From: Oscillibacter sp.
GTDB taxonomy: Bacteria; Bacillota; Clostridia; Oscillospirales; Oscillospiraceae
Direction: 5' to 3'
DNA length: 64,000 nt
NCBI GenBank assembly: GCA_022795445.1
Contig: JAAWGR010000004.1
Span: 1-64,000, forward strand
Of this stretch, positions 1-9,492 are shown in pieces (the first letter of the stretch is position 1; each line of letters starts with the position of its first letter). The notes under the pieces were generated by a model. It was given only the letters and a program-made list of their open reading frames with translations, was not told where the DNA came from and made no database searches. Made by a program: the position numbers and the translations under genes.

Positions 1-67
1 CCCACCTGTTTCCGTCCAAGCAGACGGAGATGGCGGACAAGCTGGACTTTGAAAGGACGGGAGCATA

Positions 68-271
68 ATGTCAGCTAAGAATTTGGACAATCACAACCGT
101 TGGAGGAACAAGACCGTGGCGTTCCGGGTGTCGCCGGAGGAGGACGAACAGCTTGAGATTGCCGTCCGCTTGTCCGAGCTAACCAAGCAGGAGTACATCA
201 CCCGGCGGCTGCTGAACCGGGACATTGTAGTGCAGGGCAATCCCAAGGTCTACAGGGCCCTGCGTGACTAG
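68..271 (+). CDS. Ribbon-helix-helix / MobC-like plasmid mobilization accessory protein
   Basis: 67 aa; 'VAFRVSPEEDEQLEIAVRLSELTKQEYITRRLLNRDI' resembles relaxosome accessory proteins of clostridial mobile elements; GGACGGGAG upstream. Confidence 0.6.
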   Translation: MSAKNLDNHNRWRNKTVAFRVSPEEDEQLEIAVRLSELTKQEYITRRLLNRDIVVQGNPKVYRALRD

Positions 272-537
272 CTCGCCGCCGTTCTGCGGCGAGTCAGGGA
301 TGGGGCTGGCATGGACGGCATGAAGGATGTTTGATAGATTGATGGATTCCAAAGAGACGAAAAGGACTGTTCCGCTTCCGTCTGTTGGCGCAGACGGAAG
401 CGGAACAGCCCAGTTCTCAAACACCTATTGCAAGTATACCAGAGGAAGGGGCTGAAAACAATCTGAGAAAAATTACCGAGAAATGCTGCGGCAAATGCAG
501 CGTATGAGAGGCCCTGACTATCTCCCTACCGTTTCCA

Positions 538-832
538 TGAATGAGCTTTACCAGAATGTTTATCAGAGCAGATCGCCCGTCATTGATGGTCTGCTCTACC
601 CTGGGACCTACCTCTTTGCAGGAGCGCCTTTACCGGATGTTCGGCACGGAGGGCACCAATGACCTTCTTTTTGTGATTCACGCCAAGCAGGTCGGCATCG
701 GGCTGGTGAAACAGCTAAAGCGATTCGTGCAGGAACACCCTGATACCAAGCTGATTATCATTGACATCCTTCAGAAAATTCGGGAGGCTGGCGGGGATAA
801 GTACAGCTATGCCAACGACTATTCGGTACATG
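538..832 (+). pseudogene. RepA-like AAA ATPase (helicase-type) remnant, internally deleted and 3' truncated
   Basis: Frame starting MNELYQNVYQSRSPVIDGLLYPGTYLFAGAP shifts into LQERLYRMFGTEGTNDLLFVIHAKQ...DTKLIIIDILQKIREAGGDKYSYANDY; Walker A region missing; the reading runs into antisense phage sequence at about 826-832. Confidence 0.6.
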
Positions 833-951
833 GGGACGCTCCCCTTTGGCGTCGACAGAATGACAGCCACGTTGCGCAGGATTTCCTTTACCTCGTCCTC
901 TTCTTTCAGTTGGATGTTGGCAAGGTCCGTGGCGGATACGGTATATTCCAT
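826..951 (-). pseudogene. Phage baseplate GPW/gp25 family protein, N-terminal fragment
   Basis: MEYTVSATDLANIQLKEEDEVKEILRNVAVILSTPKGSVPMYR is a gp25-type N-terminus; homology ends where the AAA fragment begins. Confidence 0.55.
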
Positions 952-971
952 CCTCTCGCCCCCTTATCCCG

Positions 972-1547
972 GAATGGTGAACGTCTGCCCTGGATAGATA
1001 AGGCTTGGATTTCCCCCTATCACGCCCCGGTTCGCTTCATAGATTTTGGTGTAGTCCGCGCCGCTCCCGTAGAACTTCTTGGCAAGGGTCCAGAGGTTGT
1101 CCCCCTTCTTGACGGTGTAGGTCGTCCCTCCGCCCCACCGCTTCCCCTGGTCGCCGCCGGTGCTGGTTGCGCTGGCGCAGAGGCGGGGGCCGCGCTGTCC
1201 TTGCTGGTGTTGTGGCTCTCGCCTTTCAGGTATTCCAGCAGCTCCGCCGTCACCTCCACGGCGTACAGATCCCCGTTCGCGTCCGTGTACTCCATCTTGG
1301 TCTTGTGGTCCTTGATGGTCCAGCGGTATTTCCCGTACCCCTTCCCGCCGATTACCAGGCCCACGGCCTCGCCGTCCCCGTTGAACACAGGGATGTACAG
1401 CACCAGGTCATTGACCTTTGGCATATACGGTTTGATAACCAGCTTGTGCCTGTGGTCCACATAGTCCGGGTCCATGGCCCTGTCGCCCTCCCACTCCGTT
1501 TCAAACTCCGTCCATTGCGGCACATCGTATGGGTAGTAGTGAATCAC
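972..1547 (-). pseudogene. Phage tail/baseplate protein with C-terminal LysM domain, apparently frameshifted
   Basis: Frame A: MIHYYPYDVPQWTEFETEWEG...[24 protein letters not shown]; shifted frame: [49 protein letters not shown]...[10 protein letters not shown], a clear LysM domain. Confidence 0.5.
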
Positions 1548-1559
1548 ATCCTGACTGCA

Positions 1560-2225
1560 TCAGTAGTTCAGCACCTTCCGTATTCTGATTTGCGTGGTGT
1601 ATCCACCGCCGTCCACCGTATGGACCGCCCTTGTGACGATGTATTTCCCGTCCCAGCCTCCAAAGCCTTTGAGCTGGACCGTGACCCCGGCCACCAGCCC
1701 CACGTCTCCTGGCAGGGTGAACGTGGCGGTTTTCGCCAGTTTGTTGTGCAGGCGCAGGTGCTTCTTCGCCAGCGCTTCCGCCTCTCCGGCGCTCCCCACC
1801 TTGGCCGTTATCTCCAGGCATTGGTCCCCGGAAACGTCGGCGTCCTCCGCCGTTCCCTCGATGCACTTCCCCGTGTTCGGGTCCATGTAGCGGACCCGGC
1901 ACTTGGAATACTTGGTGTCCACCGAACCGGAGTGCAGCTTGTACTTGATGTACCCGCCCTTGGCTCCGTTCTCGATGGTAAGGACCGGCGCTTTCGCTTC
2001 ATACTCCGCCTGGTCATACAGCACAAGTTTCCCGTCCGTGGCATTGATGGAGATACCGGCGTCCTGGCATAGCTTTATGAGAAAGTCGATGTCCGTCTGC
2101 TTGGTCTGCTCCATCCGGTCGTAGGACAGGTTTGCGCTGGCTTCATACATACACGTCATGCCGCCGCCCGCTGCGATTTCCGAGGCGATACTGGACAGCG
2201 TGTAATTTTTCCACGCCTTGGATTT
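1560..2225 (-). pseudogene. Phage late control gene D / XkdQ-like baseplate hub protein, C-terminal part (5' truncated)
   Basis: KSKAWKNYTLSSIASEIAAGGGMTCMYEASANLSYDRMEQTKQTDIDFLIKLCQDAGISI... typical gpD-like text; upstream part replaced by tape-measure sequence. Confidence 0.55.
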
Positions 2226-2239
2226 CTTGGTCTACCGCA

Positions 2240-3597
2240 GGCTCTTGGAAAAGGCGAGGCTTGATAGAGGCATACAGGCTTTGGAAGTCATCGTCCGTGG
2301 CGTTCAGGATAGCCAGCAGTCCGTTGTAGCCCCGCATACCCGCGATAGCCATAGCGTTGTTGACCCGCTCGGCCTCGGTCATTTCATCGGAATACCCCCG
2401 CAGGTCCTTCACTGTCTCCATCAGGCCCTTCATGGACCCGTCGAAGTTTACGGCGGAGTAATCCAGTTCTCCAAATGCTTCCGCCGTCAGCGTCACGCTG
2501 CCCAGCAGGCCGTTGAAGATATTGCGCAGGGCCGTTCTAGCGCGGGACCCCTTGACGGCGTTGTTCGCCATCAGGCCCACCATCACGGCCACGTCCTCTA
2601 CGCTGTATCCCAGTGCCCCCGCCACGGAGGAAGAGCTTTTGAACATCTCGCCCATGATGGAGATATTGGTGTTGGAGTTGGCCGTTGCCGCCGCTAGCAC
2701 GTCCGCAAAGTGCGCGGTGTCCGCTGCTCGCAGGCCGAACGCGGATAGGTTGTCCGTCACGATGTCGGACACTTGCGCTAGGTCCTCCCCGGCTGCTGCC
2801 GCCAGATTGATAACGCCGCTCATGCCTCCCAGCATTTCTTGGGCGTCCCAGTCTGCCATTGCCATGTACTCCATAGCGTTTGCGCTCTGCTGTGTGGTAA
2901 ACTTTGTTGTCGCGCCCAGCTCCTTTGCCTCCGCCGTCAGTGCCGACATTTTCGAAATGTTGGAATCCGCGATAGCTTCTACAGCTGACATTGCCTGCTC
3001 AAAGTTTCCTGCAACCTCGACGTACTCCGAATATGCGTCCGCGATTGACTTCATGGCTTCGGCAATCCCAGCGGCGGCAATGGCACCGCCCACCGCTTCG
3101 ATAGCCTGCACACCTGCGTTGCCAAATTCGCCCGCGCCCTTGGAGACTCTCTTCTGCTCTTCGGTCAGCTCTTTGATTTTGGCGGTCAGCTCCGCGTCCT
3201 TGTTGGCAAGGTCGGTTGTGCTTACCCCCGCCGCGTCCAGCCGGTCCTTCATCTCCTCCAGCTTTTGCTTCTGCTTTTCAAGCGCCGCCTCGGTGTTCGT
3301 GATGCGCTATTCCAGTTTGAGCTTTTCCCGCTCCAGCGCGGTTGTAGAGCCAGTGGTTTCCCCGATTTACTTGTTGACAAGTTCATACTGCCGTTTCAGG
3401 TTTTCCAGCTTTTGCGACGTATTCTGTACCGCCGCCTGCTTCTCATAGGCTTTCACGTCCCGCTGAATAGCCTGGAGGTTTTTGATTTCCGCGCCCAGCC
3501 GTATAAATTCCTGCTGTACCTTTGTGAACGTGCCGGAAAATCCGCCGTTCAGCACAGCGTTCAGAACAAAGTCAAACGAATACTGCTTTTGCGCCAC
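2240..3597 (-). pseudogene. Phage tail tape measure protein (TP901 type), two in-frame stops and 3' truncation
   Basis: N-term MAQKQYSFDFVLNAVLNGGFSGTFTKVQQEFIRLGAEI and core NFEQAMSAVEAIADSNISKMSALTAEAKELGATTKFTTQQSANAMEYMAMADWDAQEMLGGM lie in one frame separated by TAA and TAG. Confidence 0.7.
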
Positions 3598-3612
3598 TTC
3601 ATCGCCTCCCTG

Positions 3613-3918
3613 TTATCCGCTTCCTGGAAGATTGAAAAGCATTTTCGCCTTTTGCCCCGCAAGGTGAGTTGGAATTTTTTCGGGTGTTTTCGGCTTTTTC
3701 TTCTCGTTCAATTCATTGGTGGCCTGAATCCAGCCGCCAAACTGCCAAAGTGGTACGCCCAGCCAATCCAGCGGCGAACCGCCGTTATGCCGCGCCAGAA
3801 GGATACATTGCTTTCGGAGCCAAAGCCCTTCTACTTTCACTCCGCACGCAGCAAAAACCCCCGCGCTTTCCTCGTAATGGCCTGAAAAACGGTCAAAGGC
3901 ATTTCCTTGATTGCCCAC
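3613..3918 (-). CDS. Small phage protein upstream of tape measure (tail assembly chaperone-like position)
   Basis: 'GSPLDWLGVPLWQFGGWIQATNELNEKKK' immediately upstream of the tape measure remnant; overlaps the preceding ORF out of frame. Confidence 0.3.
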   Translation of the reverse strand: MGNQGNAFDRFSGHYEESAGVFAACGVKVEGLWLRKQCILLARHNGGSPLDWLGVPLWQFGGWIQATNELNEKKKPKTPEKIPTHLAGQKAKMLFNLPGSG

Positions 3919-4178
3919 CCGTCAATGACCCGCTTGCCCTTTTCGTCCCGTTCGGTGCAGGCCCTCGCCGCCATACTCGCTAGGAAGTCCCCGGTAAATG
4001 CCGGAGATTTCATCTTTTTTACATAATCGCTTATGGCTTTCCTTGCGTCTGCTTTTCGGTAGTAAGTTCCTTTTGCCGTTCTTTCGTTATAGGCGATTTT
4101 GTATCCCCATTGCGGCCTGTTTTGAAGCCTGCTTCCAATGTAGACGGAAACAATCTTGAAATCTTTGCAAAGAACCTT
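3837..4178 (-). CDS. Hypothetical mobile-element/phage protein, possibly a fusion
   Basis: ORF with start MKVLCKDFKIVSVYIGSRLQNRPQWGYKIAYNERTAKGTYYRKADARKAI; no secure family. Confidence 0.3.
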   Translation of the reverse strand, partial: KVLCKDFKIVSVYIGSRLQNRPQWGYKIAYNERTAKGTYYRKADARKAISDYVKKMKSPAFTGDFLASMAARACTERDEKGKRVIDGWAIKEMPLTVFQAITRKARGFLLRAE

Positions 4179-4183
4179 CATGC

Positions 4184-4384
4184 TTACGCCCCCCTCTGCA
4201 ATTCTTTGTTGATGCAATCGAAAATAAAGTTTTCCATTGCGAAACGGTGATCAGAATCCATGTTGCCGATATATCGGCTCACTTCCGCTTCCAGCCGGGC
4301 CGCGTCTATATCAGCGGCGTAATAGTTTTTATGAGAGGTACTTAGCAATGGTTGTCCGTGCAATTTGCTTTTCAAAGCTGGCAA
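4184..4384 (-). CDS. Hypothetical small protein
   Basis: 66 aa ORF with start/stop adjacent to the next gene; no recognised family. Confidence 0.3.
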   Translation of the reverse strand: MPALKSKLHGQPLLSTSHKNYYAADIDAARLEAEVSRYIGNMDSDHRFAMENFIFDCINKELQRGA

Positions 4385-4495
4385 GTTTAACCTTTTTCAC
4401 GGTAGAACCCTCCTTCAAGGTATAAAAAAATTAGCTTGCTGGTCGTAAGCTAACTGCTTCTTGCTCCCTGCAAACTAATAGTAACGGCTGCATAG

Positions 4496-4513
4496 TCTCA
4501 TGTTTTAGTGAGA
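4496..4513. promoter_or_regulatory. Inverted repeat TCTCA-N8-TGAGA just upstream of the RM operon promoter (candidate operator)
   Basis: tctca tgttttag tgaga read directly; ends 5 bp upstream of the -35. Confidence 0.4.
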
Positions 4514-4518
4514 TTTTC

Positions 4519-4547
4519 TTGCTTTTTCATGTAATCTATGCTATAAT
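4519..4547 (+). promoter_or_regulatory. Sigma-A type promoter TTGCTT-17 bp-TATAAT for RM operon
   Basis: -35 at 4519-4524, -10 at 4542-4547; RBS CGGAGGA before ATG at 4580. Confidence 0.7.
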
Positions 4548-4579
4548 ATATTGCAAAAATGTAAATCGGAGGAACTGCA

Positions 4580-4807
4580 ATGCCTGTTTCCTATGATAAA
4601 CTTTGGAAAATCCTGATCGATCGAAAAATGACCCGCACAAACCTGAAAGATGCTTCCGGAATCAGCTTTAACATCCTCGCTAAAATGGGGAAAAACGAAT
4701 TCGTTTCCATGGAAAGCCTTTACAAAGTTTGTGCGGCGCTTAATTGTAATGTTAATGATATCTTAGACTTCTTGCCAGAAAGCGAGGGTACAGCAAATGA
4801 CATCTGA
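4580..4807 (+). CDS. Cro/CI-family HTH regulator (possible RM controller)
   Basis: 75 aa 'LWKILIDRKMTRTNLKDASGISFNILAKMGKNEFVSMESLYKVCAALNCNVNDILDF'; overlaps the start of the RM gene. Confidence 0.75.
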   Translation: MPVSYDKLWKILIDRKMTRTNLKDASGISFNILAKMGKNEFVSMESLYKVCAALNCNVNDILDFLPESEGTANDI

Positions 4808-7800
4808 AACGTTAAACGCCCTCAAATCACAAGTTGCCAGCTTGGTGCAGGTTTATCGCAGCCAGTTCCACCAATTCCAACAGGCATCTTACAACGAAAC
4901 TCAGGTACGCGTCGACTTTGTAAACCGCTTTTTCTGCCTCCTTGGCTGGGATGTTGACAACGAGCAAGGTCTTCCGCAGCACTTGCGTGAGGTAACCCAC
5001 GAGGCTACCGTCATTGTAAAAGAAAATGGAGTGGATCGCAGCAAAAAACCAGATTATTCCTTTCGGGTCGGTACAGAACCCCTCTTTTACGTGGAAACAA
5101 AAAAGCCGGCGGTTAACATCACCGTTGACACTGCGCCCGCGTTTCAGCTGCGCCGGTATGGATGGAGTGGCAATCGGAAGATTTCCGTATTAACAAACTT
5201 TACTGACTTCTACATTTATGACTGCACAATCCGGCCAGTCGAAAACGATGACGTTGGCATTGCTATGATTGCTCATTACCACTTTACAGAATATGTGGAC
5301 AAATGGGAAGAAATTTATGCGATGCTGTCCAAGGAATCGGTTTTGAATGGCAATTTTGATCGCCAATTCAGAACAATCAAAGACGCTTTTCGCCGGGAAC
5401 CCTTCGACCAATACTTTTTAGAGCAAATTCGGGCTTGGCGCAATCTGCTGGGGGAAGATATCCTCCTCCACCATCCTGACGTTGACCCCGAGACATTAAA
5501 TATCTTCGTCCAGCGTATTCTGAACCGAACTATTTTTCTCCGTATTTGTGAGGACCGCTGTTTTGAAAAGTATGAAACCCTGCGGAAGATCACCACCTAT
5601 CAAGCGTTAAAAGCATTGTTCGCAGCCTCCGATCAAAAATACGGTTCCGGCCTGTTTGTACTGCTGGGCGAGGACAGTCTTACCGTATCCGATTCGGTTA
5701 TCGTATCAATCTTCCAAAGTTTATACTATCCAAACAACTCCTATGAATTCAGTGTGATCGACCCATACATTATTGGGCAAATTTATGAGCTGTTCCTGGA
5801 TGAAACCCTGGTCATTCAGGATGGATGCCGCATTGCCACAGAAGAAAAACCGGAAGTCGTCGACTCCCAGGGGGCGGTAAACACCCCAAAAAATATTACC
5901 GACATTATTGTAGAAGATACGTTACAGCCCTTATACAAGAATAAATCGCCAGAGGAAACGGCACAGTACCGAATTGGGGATATTTGCTGCGGCTCCGGTA
6001 ATTTTTTGCTGTCCGCATTTGAATATATCGTCAATTTCTATATCGAATACTTTCTACAACATGATAAGGAACATGCTGTCCGCCGGGGATATATTTATCT
6101 GCTGCCCGGCAGCACAAATTATGCGCTTGCATATAGCCTCAAACGGTCCATCCTGAAAAACAATATTTTTGGCGTTGATATTGATCCGCTTGCTGTGGAA
6201 GTTTCAAAATTCAGCCTGTTGCTAAAGGTGCTTGAGAATTCGCCGCCTGAGGAAGTTGAGGCCTACCGGCTTCATTCGCATTGCAGGATCCTTCCTGACC
6301 TTGATGAAAACATCAAAAACGGCAATAGCCTTGTGGATGCTTCCTATGCACTTCTGAACCATGATGTATACAGCAATCTGCCTTTGCTGAATAAACTGAA
6401 AATGCTGGACTGGAACTCCGAATTCGATGGCGGGAAGTTCGATGCAATCATCGGAAATCCTCCTTATATCCGTGTTCAAAACATGGTACACTATTCTCGG
6501 GAGGAATACGACTTTTACAAGAGCGACCTCTCTCCTTATGTGACCGCGGAAACAGAAACTTTGGACAAATATTACCTATTTATCGAAAAAGGACTGTCCC
6601 TCTTGAATGACCATGGCGTTTTGGGATATATTGTGCCACACAAATTCATGAACATAAAATCCGGTGCACCCTTGCGGGAACTCCTTGCGAAACAGGCAAA
6701 TGTGCGGAAAATTCTGCATTTCGGTACCCATCAGGTGTTTGGAGGCCGCAGCACTTACACTTGCATCTTAATCCTCTCTAAGCAGCCAAACACCAACTTT
6801 GAAATTGGATTTGTGCAAAATTGGAACCGCTTCCTCTTTGAGCATCATACGGAGTGCCGGCCCTATCCCTCCGCCTACCTTTCAGGACAGGCTTGGTCCT
6901 TTTTGCCCCAAAACCTCGTTGAGCATTTGGAACGGATTGCCTCCTCCTGCACCCCGTTGTCCAGTCTGGCGGATATTTTCGTGGGCGTACAGACAAGCGC
7001 CGATAACATTTATATCATCCGTGCGGATCGGGAAGATCGTAACTTTATCTATTCTCATGACCGTGAAAACAGGGAATTTAAAATTGAAAAGGGTATTTTG
7101 CGGAAAAGTGTTTACGATACACAGCTTACTTGCTACAAAAAAATCAAAGCAAACTGCTATATCCTCTTCCCGTATACCTACAAACCGGGAAAGAAAAATC
7201 CCGTTTTGTTCAGTTTAGAGGAAATGTCCGGAAAATTCCCGAACGCATTGGCCTATTTACAGGATTTCCGTGAAAAATTAGATTTACGCAATATGCGTAA
7301 CCGCAGAGAACATGAGTGGTATGCCTTCGGACGCAGCCAGAGCATCCGGCGGTTTGTACGCGGCGAACACCTTGTATGGCCAGTACTGTCAGTGGGATCG
7401 AATTATGTCTATGACAATGAACAGGTTGTCTTCACCGGCGGCGGCAATGGCCCTTTCTATGGGCTGGAAATGAAAGCAGGCGCTGAGGAATCCATCTTCT
7501 ACATCCAGGCAGTCCTAAACCACTGGCTTATGGAACTCCTCGTCAAAAACACCGCCAGCACATTCCGGGGTGATTATTATTCTCACGGAAAACAGTTCAT
7601 TGCCACCCTCCCAATTTACAAAATCAACTTTGCCGACCCTGGCGAAGCCAAAATCCACCAAGAAATCGTTGAAAAAGTGCAGACTATCATGCGGCTGAAT
7701 GAACAGGCGGAAATCGCCCCAAACCAATCGCAGAGAACCACCATAGAACGCTCTACCAACGCAGTGCGGAAAATGCTGAATGGGCTGGTCGACCAGCTGT

Positions 7801-7838
7801 ATCAAGTGGAGCGGCAGGAAGACGAGGAAACCGTATGA
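4797..7838 (+). CDS. Eco57I-like (type IIG) fused restriction endonuclease / N6-adenine DNA methyltransferase
   Basis: N-terminal PD-(D/E)XK-like 'KPDYSFRVGTEPLFYVETKKP'; MTase motif I 'DICCGSGNFLL'; motif IV 'FDAIIGNPPYIRVQN'; long C-terminal region likely for target recognition. Confidence 0.8.
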   Translation: MTSETLNALKSQVASLVQVYRSQFHQFQQASYNETQVRVDFVNRFFCLLGWDVDNEQGLPQHLREVTHEATVIVKENGVDRSKKPDYSFRVGTEPLFYVETKKPAVNITVDTAPAFQLRRYGWSGNRKISVLTNFTDFYIYDCTIRPVENDDVGIAMIAHYHFTEYVDKWEEIYAMLSKESVLNGNFDRQFRTIKDAFRREPFDQYFLEQIRAWRNLLGEDILLHHPDVDPETLNIFVQRILNRTIFLRICEDRCFEKYETLRKITTYQALKALFAASDQKYGSGLFVLLGEDSLTVSDSVIVSIFQSLYYPNNSYEFSVIDPYIIGQIYELFLDETLVIQDGCRIATEEKPEVVDSQGAVNTPKNITDIIVEDTLQPLYKNKSPEETAQYRIGDICCGSGNFLLSAFEYIVNFYIEYFLQHDKEHAVRRGYIYLLPGSTNYALAYSLKRSILKNNIFGVDIDPLAVEVSKFSLLLKVLENSPPEEVEAYRLHSHCRILPDLDENIKNGNSLVDASYALLNHDVYSNLPLLNKLKMLDWNSEFDGGKFDAIIGNPPYIRVQNMVHYSREEYDFYKSDLSPYVTAETETLDKYYLFIEKGLSLLNDHGVLGYIVPHKFMNIKSGAPLRELLAKQANVRKILHFGTHQVFGGRSTYTCILILSKQPNTNFEIGFVQNWNRFLFEHHTECRPYPSAYLSGQAWSFLPQNLVEHLERIASSCTPLSSLADIFVGVQTSADNIYIIRADREDRNFIYSHDRENREFKIEKGILRKSVYDTQLTCYKKIKANCYILFPYTYKPGKKNPVLFSLEEMSGKFPNALAYLQDFREKLDLRNMRNRREHEWYAFGRSQSIRRFVRGEHLVWPVLSVGSNYVYDNEQVVFTGGGNGPFYGLEMKAGAEESIFYIQAVLNHWLMELLVKNTASTFRGDYYSHGKQFIATLPIYKINFADPGEAKIHQEIVEKVQTIMRLNEQAEIAPNQSQRTTIERSTNAVRKMLNGLVDQLYQVERQEDEETV

Positions 7839-9469
7839 AGCCGGTTGAGAAATACAATAAATTAAGAGGCGGATATTACACTCCGGCGGAAATCTCTGCG
7901 TTTATCGCTGAGTGGGCAATCCACCGCCCATCCGACCAAGTGCTGGAACCTAGCTGCGGAGATGGCAGTTTTCTGCGTGCAATTGCTGACAGGATTCAAA
8001 TGCTGGGTGGAACAAGAGCTGCTCTCAAAAGGAACGTAATCGGCATCGAACTGGACCACGCCGAGGCACAAAAAGCAGAGCAGCATGGCACAACGGTAAT
8101 CTGTGAGGATTTTTTCACTTACTATGAAAAGCAGATCGATGGAAAAGTTCAATTTGATGCCATTGTAGGCAATCCTCCCTTTATCCGATACCAGAATTTT
8201 GCAGAAGATTACCGTCAAATTGCTTTCTCCTTGATGAATCAGCATGGCTTTCACCCGAACCGCTTAACGAACATTTGGCTTCCCTTTCTCCTTCTATCCT
8301 GCAAAGCGCTGAAACCAGGGGGGCGGGTCGGTATGGTGATCCCAGCAGAGCTGTTCCAGGTAGACTACGCTGCTGAAGCACGCCAGTTTTTGAGCGATTA
8401 CTTTGACAAGCTGACGCTGATTACATTTAAATATCTGGTCTTTGAGGATATTCAGCAGGAGGTCGTTTTGCTGTTCGGGGAACGGCGTTCCACAGAGCAA
8501 GGGATTCGGGTTGTGGAACTTAACGGGCTGCCGGATTTGATAAAACAGGGACAGGCCTGCTTTGAAAATACCGAGGTGAAACGACTTGACCATAGTCGCG
8601 ACAAGTGGGTAAAATATTACCTTTCCAACGAAGAATTGGAACTTCTTACGCGTTTGAATGCTGACCCAAGAATCTCCAATGCCGCCGATCTTTTTGTGGT
8701 AAACGTCGGCCTTGTCAGCGGTGAAAACGCCTTTTTCATCGCAAATCAAAATACCGTTCAAGAACATCATCTGCAAGCGTGTACACTGCCGGTTATCAGC
8801 CGTTCGGAACAACTGAAGGGCATCCAGCTGACAGACGGCGATTATTTGAATTTGATTGCAGCTGGTAAAAAAGTGTTTTTTTTCTTCGCTGAAAATGTTC
8901 CCTTTGATGAGTTGTCCAAAGAACAGAAACAATATATTCAATGGGGCGAAGCACATGGATTCCATGAAAACTACAAATGTCGGATTCGTCCAAATTGGTA
9001 CCATGTACCACAGACTTGGCATGGGGATGCGTTTTTGATCCGGCAGGCGCACAGGTATCCACGGATGATACTGAACCAGACAGATGCTCTTGTAACAGAT
9101 ACACTGCACAAAGTGCAGTTTTTAGACGGCGCACAAGGGACGCATATTGCAGCGGCATTTCTGAACACGTACACTTTTGCACTGAGCGAAACCATTGGCC
9201 GGAGTTACGGCGGCGGCGTTTTGACGTTTGAGCCAGGGGAAATCCGTAAAATGCGCATTCCGTTGAAACTGGCGGAAAAGCTGGATTTGCAGCAAATCGA
9301 CGCTTGGCAGCGCAAGGGGCAGATCGACCAAATTTTAGCCTGTACCGATCAGGTTCTGCTTCGGGATGGTCTGAACCTTACCGAATATGAAATCACACTT
9401 CTGCACAAAATCTGGGACAAACTGCGGAACCGACGCATGGCCCGGAAAAATCAAAAGAACAAACGGTAA
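7835..9469 (+). CDS. N6-adenine DNA methyltransferase (second MTase of RM operon)
   Basis: 'GGYYTPAEISAFIAEWAI', 'VLEPSCGDGSFLRAI', 'FDAIVGNPPFIRYQN'; ATGA overlap with the upstream gene. Confidence 0.85.
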   Translation: MKPVEKYNKLRGGYYTPAEISAFIAEWAIHRPSDQVLEPSCGDGSFLRAIADRIQMLGGTRAALKRNVIGIELDHAEAQKAEQHGTTVICEDFFTYYEKQIDGKVQFDAIVGNPPFIRYQNFAEDYRQIAFSLMNQHGFHPNRLTNIWLPFLLLSCKALKPGGRVGMVIPAELFQVDYAAEARQFLSDYFDKLTLITFKYLVFEDIQQEVVLLFGERRSTEQGIRVVELNGLPDLIKQGQACFENTEVKRLDHSRDKWVKYYLSNEELELLTRLNADPRISNAADLFVVNVGLVSGENAFFIANQNTVQEHHLQACTLPVISRSEQLKGIQLTDGDYLNLIAAGKKVFFFFAENVPFDELSKEQKQYIQWGEAHGFHENYKCRIRPNWYHVPQTWHGDAFLIRQAHRYPRMILNQTDALVTDTLHKVQFLDGAQGTHIAAAFLNTYTFALSETIGRSYGGGVLTFEPGEIRKMRIPLKLAEKLDLQQIDAWQRKGQIDQILACTDQVLLRDGLNLTEYEITLLHKIWDKLRNRRMARKNQKNKR

Positions 9470-9492
9470 CGACGCCTCCCGCTTCCACGCAA

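Noticed and set aside
541-2072. Long plus-strand ORFs 541-1464 and 1167-2072 as coding
   Set aside because: Only the first part of 541-1464 has AAA-like text; the rest is antisense to LysM and gpD-like phage genes.
2513-3448. 311 aa plus-strand ORF
   Set aside because: Antisense shadow of the tape measure gene; Ala/Ser-rich translation typical of antisense reading.
1-4400. Functional prophage or integrative element
   Set aside because: No integrase, terminase, capsid or intact tail genes in the window; multiple truncations and stops indicate a remnant. The left boundary is outside the window.
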